DNA of 6,386 nucleotides, from the NCBI GenBank assembly GCA_012518155.1, contig JAAYTC010000121.1, positions 1 to 6,386 of the forward strand, in the 5' to 3' direction. Source of the DNA: Bacteroidales bacterium (GTDB lineage Bacteria > Bacteroidota > Bacteroidia > Bacteroidales > Dysgonomonadaceae). Within the stretch, counting starts at the first letter, position 1, and each line of letters begins with the position of its first letter. The position numbers and the translations under genes are program-made. A model generated the notes under the pieces. The model made no database searches. It saw nothing but the letters and a program-made list of their open reading frames with translations, and was not told the origin of the DNA. Shown in pieces: positions 1-6,238 of this stretch.

Positions 1-2038
1 ATATATTGTCGTAAATGCGCCGGCCCTCCTCCACGGCTTTGACGATAGTAGCAAAATTATCGTCGGTCAGCACTACATCCGAAGCGTCCTTTGCCACTTC
101 GGTACCCACGATGCCCATGGCCACGCCTATATCGGCCTGCTTAAGCGCGGGAGCATCGTTCACCCCATTGCCGGTCATTGCCACGATATCCCCTTTCGAT
201 TGCCATGCTTGCACGATACGCACCTTGTGTTCGGGTGCCACCCGAGCGTAGACCGAGAAATCCTGCACGTCGCGATAGAGAGCATCGTTTCCCATCGTCT
301 CCAGGTCCGAACCGGTAACCGCCTTATCCTCCTCGTTGTATATGCCAATTTCGCTCGCGATGGCCATCGCGGTCACCTTATGATCTCCGGTTATCATCAC
401 GGGACGTATACCGGCTGTTTTACATTTCTCCACCGCTTCAATCACCTCCGGCCGGGGCGGGTCTATCATACCCAGTAATCCCACGAAAATCAGGTCCCGC
501 TCTACCGTATCGTCTGCTATATTTTCAGGGAGTGCATCAATATCATTATAAGCTACTGACAATACACGTAGTGCCGCGCGAGCCATGCGTTGATTCGTCT
601 CTTCGATGGCTTGGCAGTCTTCAGCCGTGATAGGGCGCACTTCCCCCTCTTTAAGGATACGCGTGGTTACGGCCAACACTTCGTCCAATCCACCTTTGAC
701 ATTTACCCTGAAACGGTCATTCTCCATTTGGTTGATCGTGGCCATCCGCTTTCGTTCAGAATCGAACGGCACCTCTGCCACGCGCGGATGGTGCTGTTCC
801 AATTCATTTTTATTGATGCCGAATGTTAATCCCGCCTCCACGATAGCCGTCTCCGTGGGATCGCCTGCCAACTCGTGCGTTCGATCCTCCAGCTGCTTCA
901 AGTGCGCGTCGGTACACAGAAGGGAGCTCTGCATCAAGAGTTCAGTGTCACCCTCTAAACCTCCCTCTAATTGAGAATCGCCCAACTCACTTACCCATAA
1001 CTCTACAACCGTCATCTTATTCTGGGTAAGTGTACCGGTTTTATCGGAGCAAATCACCGTGGTACTCCCAAGTGTCTCCACCGAAGGCAACGTTCGAACA
1101 ATGGCATGTTGCTTCACGAGCCGCTGTACACCGATGGCAAGCACGATGGTCGACACGATTTGCAACCCCTCCGGAATCGCCGCCACGGCCAAGCTCACCG
1201 CCATCATAAACATCTCCAGCCAGTCGTTCCCGTAGATCACACCGATACCGAAAATGAACGCGCAGATAATCAGCGCTACATAACCCAGCACCTTCCCTAA
1301 TTGCTCCAGCCGCTTACCCATGGGCGTTTCAGTGGCTTCGGTATGCTGAAGCATATGAGCAATCTTGCCCACTTCGGTCTGCATGCCGGTTCCTACCACC
1401 ACCCCTTTGCCGCGGCCATAGGTGATCACGCTGGTAGAAAACGCCATGTTATGCCGGTCGCCCAACGGGATCTCCTCGTTCGGTAACACGTCACGTGATT
1501 TATCTACCGGCACCGACTCGCCGGTGAGGGCCGACTCCTGTACCTTTAGATTGACCACTTCAAAGAGCCGGGTATCGGCCGGTACGATATCGCCCGTCTC
1601 GAGGATCACGATATCACCCGGGACAACATCCACCGAGTCGATCTCCGATACTTGTCCCCCGCGCAACACTTTCGTGTGGGGAGAGCTCATTTTATTGAGA
1701 GCCTCCAGGGAGGATTGTGCACGCTTCTCCTGAACGGTCCCTATTACCGCGTTAACGATAAGTATCGCGAGGATAACAAAGGTTTCTACCAACCCTTCAC
1801 CTTCCATCACCCCGATAACACCGGAGACGACCGCCGCGACGAGAAGTATCACCACCATGCTGCTCTTGAACTGCTCGATGAACATCGAAAGCAGTGATTT
1901 CTGTTTTTGGGCGGCGAGGCGGTTTAACCCATACTCTTCAACCCTCTTTGTTATTTCGGCATCCGACAAACCTTGGCCGGCATCCACGCCAAATTGCTGC
2001 ATTACCTCTTCCGCGGGGAGGCTGTATAAATGATCCAT
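1..2038 (-). CDS. P-type cation-transporting ATPase, Ca2+-pump (P2A) type, N-terminal 679 residues, C-terminus outside window
   Basis: Membrane pump that couples ATP hydrolysis, through a phospho-aspartate, to cation export. Visible in order: N-terminal cytosolic segment (1-58); M1 (about 61-78) and M2 (84-103); actuator domain with TGES at 172-175; M3 (about 250-270) and M4 (about 275-305) with PEGL at 289-292; phosphorylation motif DKTGTLT with D332; nucleotide-binding domain with GDPTE (392-396) and K448; DPPR from D526; TGDHK from T550; hinge motif from T622. The spacing matches bacterial Ca2+ pumps such as Listeria LMCA1. The reading frame is open throughout. The start ATG (2038-2036) is the only candidate, since an in-frame TAG lies at 2068-2066; no Shine-Dalgarno sequence precedes it. 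Oddities: the hinge reads TGNGVND (N624 for the usual Asp), M4 reads PEGLQ (Q293 for Pro), and KGAP is KGGL (448-451). About 200 residues (M5-M10), including the M5 and M6 ion ligands, lie beyond the left edge, so Ca2+ specificity is inferred from family resemblance only. Confidence 0.93.
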   Translation of the reverse strand, partial: MDHLYSLPAEEVMQQFGVDAGQGLSDAEITKRVEEYGLNRLAAQKQKSLLSMFIEQFKSSMVVILLVAAVVSGVIGVMEGEGLVETFVILAILIVNAVIGTVQEKRAQSSLEALNKMSSPHTKVLRGGQVSEIDSVDVVPGDIVILETGDIVPADTRLFEVVNLKVQESALTGESVPVDKSRDVLPNEEIPLGDRHNMAFSTSVITYGRGKGVVVGTGMQTEVGKIAHMLQHTEATETPMGKRLEQLGKVLGYVALIICAFIFGIGVIYGNDWLEMFMMAVSLAVAAIPEGLQIVSTIVLAIGVQRLVKQHAIVRTLPSVETLGSTTVICSDKTGTLTQNKMTVVELWVSELGDSQLEGGLEGDTELLMQSSLLCTDAHLKQLEDRTHELAGDPTETAIVEAGLTFGINKNELEQHHPRVAEVPFDSERKRMATINQMENDRFRVNVKGGLDEVLAVTTRILKEGEVRPITAEDCQAIEETNQRMARAALRVLSVAYNDIDALPENIADDTVERDLIFVGLLGMIDPPRPEVIEAVEKCKTAGIRPVMITGDHKVTAMAIASEIGIYNEEDKAVTGSDLETMGNDALYRDVQDFSVYARVAPEHKVRIVQAWQSKGDIVAMTGNGVNDAPALKQADIGVAMGIVGTEVAKDASDVVLTDDNFATIVKAVEEGRRIYDNI

Positions 2039-2129
2039 ATAGTCAATATATTTAAAAAAGCGCCACTACCCAGGGTCGTTCGAGTGAATAGCGACAAGGG
2101 TAAAACAAATAGCAGACAGGAAATGTTTT

Positions 2130-2147
2130 TTATGTTGTATAACATAA
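2130..2147. repeat. Inverted repeat with 7-bp arms, possible operator
   Basis: TTATGTT and AACATAA are perfect complementary arms around a 4-base centre (GTAT). The site lies 92-109 bases upstream of the ATPase start and about 60 bases upstream of the candidate EF-G2 promoter. Symmetry and size suit a dimeric regulator, but no family is identified and AT-rich DNA yields such dyads by chance. Confidence 0.35.
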
Positions 2148-2187
2148 TCGTAACAATTTTTTTTGTCGTACATTTTTTATAAATTGC

Positions 2188-2197
2188 GAAACGTTTC
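2188..2197. promoter_or_regulatory. Palindrome GAAACGTTTC, possible LacI-family operator
   Basis: A perfect 10-bp palindrome with a central CG, the core form seen in many LacI/GalR-family operators such as those of PurR and RbsR. It sits between the candidate -33 (2184-2186) and -7 (2205-2212) elements of the rightward promoter, a usual place for a repressor. The regulator is not in the window, and the match to LacI-family sites is by resemblance only. Confidence 0.35.
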
Positions 2198-2206
2198 AAA
2201 AGCATG

Positions 2207-2241
2207 ACTTTGCAGAGATATTCCACCCTGCAAAGTTTTTT
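2207..2241 (+). other. Terminator-like hairpin plus T-run in the EF-G2 upstream region
   Basis: Perfect 9-bp arms ACTTTGCAG (2207-2215) and CTGCAAAGT (2228-2236) flank a 12-base loop, and six T follow (2236-2241). The form is that of an intrinsic terminator read rightward, yet no gene ends here. It could be an attenuator in the EF-G2 leader, the 3' end of a small RNA, or a DNA operator. If the promoter really uses TGACTTTG at 2205-2212, the left arm would not be transcribed and the operator reading would be favoured. The stem is only moderately GC-rich (4 of 9 pairs). Confidence 0.45.
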
Positions 2242-2277
2242 CATTGTCATATCAACAGTATTGCCAGAATTGTCGCA

Positions 2278-2311
2278 ATTAGCACATCGGCGCATCGGCG
2301 CGTCTGCTAAT
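2278..2311 (+). other. Dyad with nested stem in the probable EF-G2 leader
   Basis: Outer arms ATTAGCA (2278-2284) and TGCTAAT (2305-2311) pair perfectly. Inside, GCGC (2290-2293) can pair with GCGC (2298-2301) around the tetraloop ATCG. The interior also holds a tandem 8-mer, CATCGGCG, at 2285-2292 and 2293-2300. It ends 44 bases before the start codon, so in mRNA it could fold as a leader stem-loop. No known riboswitch class is recognised. Confidence 0.35.
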
Positions 2312-2355
2312 AGGCTCAAGGTAGAATTAGTCACATTAATAATATAGTTCTAATC

Positions 2356-4512
2356 ATGAAAGTGTATAAAACAAACGAAATCAAAAACATTGCTATTCTT
2401 GGCAATGCCGGATCAGGTAAGACCACCCTCGCGGAAGCCATGCTTTTCGAGTGTGGTCTTATAAAACGACGCGGTACTATCGACGGAAAAAACACCGTGA
2501 GCGACTATTTCCCGGTCGAAAAAGAGTATGGTTACTCCGTGTTCCCCACCGTGTTTTCGTACGAGTGGAAAGAGAAGTTGATGACCTTTATTGATTGCCC
2601 GGGATCGGACGACTTCGTGGGTGGTGTGGTAACCGCGCTCAACGTTACCGATATGGCGCTGATGGTGATTGATGCGTCACAAGGCGTGGAGGTGGGTACT
2701 GTTAACCAATTCAGGTATGTAGACGAGCTTAAAAAACCGCTCGTGCTCCTTGTTAACCAGATGGACCATGAAAAAGCAGATTATGATAACACCCTATCGA
2801 GCTTAAAAGAATTTTACGGGAACAAAGTGGTGCCGGTTCAATACCCGATCGGCAGCGGCCCGTCGTTCAACGGGATCGTGGATGTACTGAAACAAAAATT
2901 CTATAAATGGGAGCCGGGAGCCACCGCCCCGGAAGTGTTGGATATCCCGGAAAGTGAACGGGAAAGAGCCGACGAGTACTACCAGGCACTGCTGGAAGCA
3001 GCGGCGGAGAACGACGAGGGATTGATGGAGAAGTATTTCGATCAGGGTACACTTACCGAAGAGGAGATGCGTGAAGGGATTCATAAAGGCATGATCAGCC
3101 AAAGCCTCTTCCCGCTCTTCTGCGCGTCGGCGGAAAAGAACATGGCCGTTCATCGCGTCATGAATTTCCTAAGCGTTGTAGCACCCTCACCGGACGATGT
3201 GGCTTTCCCGAAAAACTCCGATGGAGAAGAAGTAGCCCCTGACGCGAACGCACCCGCGAGCCTCTTCTTTTTCAAAACAACGGTGGAACCGCATATTGGT
3301 GAAGTGTCCTATTTTAAAGTGATGTCGGGTACAATAAAGGAGGGAGATGATTTCACCAACGTGAACCGTCGCTCCCGGGAGCGTCTCGCGCAGCTGTACT
3401 CGGTGGCGGGGCAGATGCGGAACAAAGCAACCGAACTGCAAGCGGGAAGCATCGGTGCCGCGGTGAAACTTAAAGAGGTTCGCACCGGAAACACGCTGAA
3501 CAGCAAAGGGGCAGAGCATCTATTCGATTTCGTGAAGTACCCGGAACCTCGTTACCGTAGAGCTATACGGGCTCTAAGCGAATCGAATTCTGAAAAACTG
3601 AACGAAGCACTCACTCGTATGAGAGAGGAGGATCCCACCTGGTTGGTTGAAATTTCGAAAGAACTTAAACAGACCATCGTATCGGGTCAAGGTGAATTCC
3701 ACCTGAAGACGTTAAAGTGGCGTTTGGAAAACAACGATAAGATCGAAGTGGAATTTATAGAGCCCAAGATTCCTTATCGCGAAACAATCACCAAGTCCTC
3801 ACGAGCCGATTACCGACATAAAAAGCAATCGGGAGGTGCCGGCCAGTTCGGGGAGGTACACCTGATCGTGGAACCTTATACCGAAGGAATGGACCTACCC
3901 GAGATTTACCGTTTCAATGGACAGGAATTCAAGATACAGAACCGCGATACCCAAGTGGTAGAATTGGAATGGGGTGGCAAGCTGGTATTCGTGAATAGCA
4001 TCGTGGGCGGCGCTATCGATACGCGCTTTCTCCCGGCTATCCTGAAGGGGATCATGGGACGCATGGAGCAAGGCCCCCTCACGGGATCGTATGCACGGGA
4101 TGTACGTGTAATCGTGTACGATGGTAAAATGCACCAGGTGGACTCCAACGAGATATCTTTTATGCTGGCGGGACGAAATGCCTTTAGTACCGCATTTAGA
4201 AACGCGGCCCCCAAGATCCTCGAGCCCGTGTACGATGTGACCGTTTCGGTACCGGGCGAATACATGGGGGACGTGATGAGCGACCTGCAGGGACGCCGTG
4301 CCATGATCATGGGCATGGAGAGCGACAAAGGCTTCGAGAAGCTAAAAGCAAAGGTTCCGCTGAAGGAGATGAGCTCTTACTCCACCTCGTTGAGCTCCAT
4401 CACCGGGGGACGTGGATCTTTCCAGATGAAGTTCGCCAACTACGAGCTGGTTCCAAGCGATGTGCAAGACAAACTCCTGAAAGAGTACGAAGCAGAAGAG
4501 AAGGAGGATTGA
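2356..4512 (+). CDS. fusA2: Elongation factor G paralogue, EF-G2 type, probably GTPase-deficient
   Basis: Ribosomal translocase paralogue of EF-G, cytosolic, 718 residues against about 700 for EF-G, complete. Domains in order: G domain (about 10-275), domain II (about 300-385), domain III (about 395-470), domain IV (about 472-620), domain V (about 622-700), then a short acidic tail. The P-loop GNAGSGKT (16-23) is intact. Other GTPase motifs are altered: switch I reads EKEYGYS (55-61), with Tyr58 for the usual Arg; switch II reads DCPGS (80-84), with Ser84 for the catalytic His; G4 reads NQMD (134-137), with Gln135 for Lys. Domain IV has about 26 extra residues near 508-543 compared with E. 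coli EF-G as I recall it, while the tip His593 before VDS is kept. These traits fit Bacteroides EF-G2, reported to promote translocation without GTP hydrolysis during carbon starvation. The start at 2356 lacks a Shine-Dalgarno sequence, and a terminator follows closely. Family assignment is firm; loss of GTPase activity is inferred. Confidence 0.93.
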   Translation: MKVYKTNEIKNIAILGNAGSGKTTLAEAMLFECGLIKRRGTIDGKNTVSDYFPVEKEYGYSVFPTVFSYEWKEKLMTFIDCPGSDDFVGGVVTALNVTDMALMVIDASQGVEVGTVNQFRYVDELKKPLVLLVNQMDHEKADYDNTLSSLKEFYGNKVVPVQYPIGSGPSFNGIVDVLKQKFYKWEPGATAPEVLDIPESERERADEYYQALLEAAAENDEGLMEKYFDQGTLTEEEMREGIHKGMISQSLFPLFCASAEKNMAVHRVMNFLSVVAPSPDDVAFPKNSDGEEVAPDANAPASLFFFKTTVEPHIGEVSYFKVMSGTIKEGDDFTNVNRRSRERLAQLYSVAGQMRNKATELQAGSIGAAVKLKEVRTGNTLNSKGAEHLFDFVKYPEPRYRRAIRALSESNSEKLNEALTRMREEDPTWLVEISKELKQTIVSGQGEFHLKTLKWRLENNDKIEVEFIEPKIPYRETITKSSRADYRHKKQSGGAGQFGEVHLIVEPYTEGMDLPEIYRFNGQEFKIQNRDTQVVELEWGGKLVFVNSIVGGAIDTRFLPAILKGIMGRMEQGPLTGSYARDVRVIVYDGKMHQVDSNEISFMLAGRNAFSTAFRNAAPKILEPVYDVTVSVPGEYMGDVMSDLQGRRAMIMGMESDKGFEKLKAKVPLKEMSSYSTSLSSITGGRGSFQMKFANYELVPSDVQDKLLKEYEAEEKED

Positions 4513-4539
4513 CCGCTTCATCGACATCAACCACAAAAC

Positions 4540-4581
4540 ACAGGAGGGCAACCGATTGGTCACCCTCCTGTTCTGTTTTTT
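4540..4581 (+). terminator. Intrinsic terminator of the EF-G2 gene
   Basis: Arms ACAGGAGGG (4540-4548) and CCCTCCTGT (4563-4571) pair perfectly over 9 bp, and an inner ACC/GGT stem (4551-4553 with 4558-4560) extends the hairpin. Six T follow at 4576-4581. It begins 28 bases after the EF-G2 stop codon and separates that gene from the antiporter gene. Confidence 0.9.
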
Positions 4582-4630
4582 GGAACTTCTTCGGATTGAC
4601 TTACCCGAGATAGTAACCGAACACGATAAA

Positions 4631-4645
4631 ATCTCTTATAGAGAT
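4631..4645. promoter_or_regulatory. Inverted repeat upstream of the antiporter promoter
   Basis: ATCTCT and AGAGAT form perfect 6-bp arms around TAT. The dyad lies 38-52 bp upstream of the -7 element TATATTTG, where class I or II activators often bind. The regulator is unknown, and chance symmetry is possible in this AT-rich stretch. Confidence 0.35.
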
Positions 4646-4683
4646 ATTAACACTCCGCACCGCGTAAAAGGATGTTTTTTTTG

Positions 4684-4691
4684 TATATTTG
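4684..4691 (+). promoter_or_regulatory. Bacteroidota-type -7 promoter element of the antiporter gene
   Basis: TATATTTG matches the TAnnTTTG consensus of the Bacteroidota primary sigma factor exactly. It lies 32 bases before the antiporter start, giving a predicted leader of roughly 25 bases. No clear TTTG -33 element is seen at the usual distance, so the promoter may be weak or activator-dependent. Confidence 0.6.
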
Positions 4692-4723
4692 TCCGGTTTT
4701 ATTAAACCAAAACATAATATATA

Positions 4724-6238
4724 ATGACGATTAGTACAGAATTAATGCTGCTTGTAGGATCCGTTCTGTTTTTTATAAGCATGCTGGTCGGGAAAGCGGG
4801 GCACCGTTTTGGCGTTCCCGTGTTATTGCTTTTCTTAGGCGTGGGAATGCTTTTCGGGTCCGATGGATTCGGGCTTGTATTCGAAAATGTTCAAACCGCT
4901 CAGACCATTGGTACCATCTGTTTATGTATTATCCTTTTTTCCGGGGGACTGGATACGAGATTTTCGGAAATAAAACCGATCGTTTGGCCGGGTGTGGTGC
5001 TGGCTACCGTGGGTGTATTATTGACCGCTCTTCTAACAGGGATATTTATCTACTGGCTGTCTGGAATGATGTTCCCCGCGATGGGAATTGGCTTTGCCAC
5101 CGCGATGCTTCTTGCTTCTACCTTCTCATCTACCGACTCGGCATCAGTATTCGCGATTCTACGCTCGAAAGGGCTATCCCTCAAGAATAATCTTCGCCCC
5201 TTGCTGGAGCTGGAGAGTGGGAGTAACGACCCAATGGCATATATGCTTACCCTGATGTTCATGAGCATCATCCAATACGGGAGTAACCCCGACTATGGTG
5301 CGGTGGCCATCAGTTTCATAACTCAACTCGTGGTGGGCACTATCGCCGGATTCTTGATGGGCCGGGGAGCAGTCACCGTCATTAATCGGATAAAGATGGG
5401 TAATACCGCGTTGTACCCCATTCTCCTGTTGACCATCGGACTCTTTATTTTCGCGGCGACCTACTACCTCAAAGGAAACGGTTACCTCGCGGTATATATC
5501 GCCGGCTTGGTAATTGGAAACCACAAGTTCACACACAAGCGCACTTCTATGAGATTCATGGACGGGTTCGCGTGGATGAGCCAGATACTGTTATTCCTCA
5601 CGTTGGGTTTGCTTGTGAACCCAAGTGAACTGGTAGATGTGCTGGTGCCCGCTCTTCTCATCTCCCTGTTCTTGATACTCTTGGGACGTCCATTGACTGT
5701 CTTCCTTACCCTGATCCCCTTCCGAAAGGTCGGATTTAAAGACAAGCTCTATATTTCCTGGGTAGGGTTGAGAGGCGCCGTACCCATTATCTTCGCCATC
5801 CTCCCCCTGGCAGCGGGAATACCGCACTCGCGCTGGATCTTCAATATCGTGTTCGTGATCACCCTTGTCTCCCTACTGGTACAAGGAACCTCGCTGCCCC
5901 TTGTGGCACGATGGCTGGGACTGGCCGAAAAACCAAGCCAAGATAAAGCACTGGAAGATTTCGACGTGGAGTTTGCCGAAGAGATCAAATCGGCCATGAC
6001 CGAGATACTCATTACTGAAAAAACGTTGGAATACGGTAAAAACCTCATAGAGATGCCACTGCCGGACAAAACACTCGTGGTGATGATAAAACGAGGGGAG
6101 CACTACTTCGTGCCTACTGGGCAGACGGAACTTCATGCCGGAGACAAGCTACTGGTTATTTCCGACGACGAGGATGCATTGAGAGAGACCTACCAGAACA
6201 TTGGAATTTCCAACTATTCCTACCAACGAAATACATAA
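4724..6238 (+). CDS. nhaP2: K+/H+ (or Na+/H+) antiporter, NhaP2/CvrA type, with C-terminal RCK_C domain
   Basis: Inner-membrane cation/proton antiporter of the CPA1 type, exporting K+ or Na+ in exchange for protons and so helping pH and ionic homeostasis. The 504 residues are full length for the NhaP2 group. Residues 1-400 are strongly hydrophobic and form about 12-13 membrane segments. The ion-site region includes STDSASVF (136-143) and ESGSNDP (164-170), with the Asn168-Asp169 pair typical of electroneutral CPA1 exchangers; WVGLRGA (346-352) carries the conserved membrane Arg350. After a charged linker (about 402-437), residues about 438-490 resemble an RCK_C (TrkA-C) ligand-binding domain, which in relatives regulates transport. 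The start at 4724 follows an AT-rich leader without a Shine-Dalgarno sequence, and there is a promoter element at 4684-4691. K+ rather than Na+ as substrate rests on resemblance to NhaP2. Its 3' end overlaps the convergent partial gene by 19 bases. Confidence 0.9.
   Translation: MTISTELMLLVGSVLFFISMLVGKAGHRFGVPVLLLFLGVGMLFGSDGFGLVFENVQTAQTIGTICLCIILFSGGLDTRFSEIKPIVWPGVVLATVGVLLTALLTGIFIYWLSGMMFPAMGIGFATAMLLASTFSSTDSASVFAILRSKGLSLKNNLRPLLELESGSNDPMAYMLTLMFMSIIQYGSNPDYGAVAISFITQLVVGTIAGFLMGRGAVTVINRIKMGNTALYPILLLTIGLFIFAATYYLKGNGYLAVYIAGLVIGNHKFTHKRTSMRFMDGFAWMSQILLFLTLGLLVNPSELVDVLVPALLISLFLILLGRPLTVFLTLIPFRKVGFKDKLYISWVGLRGAVPIIFAILPLAAGIPHSRWIFNIVFVITLVSLLVQGTSLPLVARWLGLAEKPSQDKALEDFDVEFAEEIKSAMTEILITEKTLEYGKNLIEMPLPDKTLVVMIKRGEHYFVPTGQTELHAGDKLLVISDDEDALRETYQNIGISNYSYQRNT

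Larger units (their letters stand above)
2039..2355. promoter_or_regulatory. Divergent intergenic region between the P-type ATPase and EF-G2 genes
   Basis: This 317-bp AT-rich region must hold the promoters of both divergent genes. I see no convincing small gene. The two starts lack Shine-Dalgarno sequences. Best rightward promoter candidate: TTG at 2184-2186, 18 bp, then TGACTTTG at 2205-2212, one mismatch from the Bacteroidota TAnnTTTG element. Best leftward candidate: TACCCTTG on the minus strand (2102-2095), also one mismatch, with no clear -33 partner. Four inverted repeats are listed separately. Promoter positions are guesses from consensus and need transcript-end data. Confidence 0.6.

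Noticed and set aside
15..1897. Several plus-strand open frames of 60-120 codons opposite the ATPase gene.
   Set aside because: They lie antisense to a continuous frame with all P-type ATPase motifs, and their translations show no recognisable domains.
2002..2334. Minus-strand 110-codon open frame spanning the divergent intergenic region, which looks partly hydrophobic.
   Set aside because: It overlaps the ATPase start in another frame, contains the AT-rich promoter region and T-runs, and resembles no known protein; hydrophobicity follows from base composition.
2803..4563. Minus-strand open frames within and just past the EF-G2 gene, some over 100 codons.
   Set aside because: They are antisense shadows of a well-conserved gene, and one crosses the terminator.
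4540..4581. The ACAGGAGGG arm looked like a Shine-Dalgarno sequence for a small downstream gene.
   Set aside because: It is one arm of a perfect terminator stem, no start codon follows at a suitable distance, and Bacteroidota rarely use such sites.
5050..6136. Minus-strand open frames within the antiporter gene.
   Set aside because: The plus-strand frame encodes a full-length antiporter with its motifs; the antisense translations are low-complexity and unrelated to known families.
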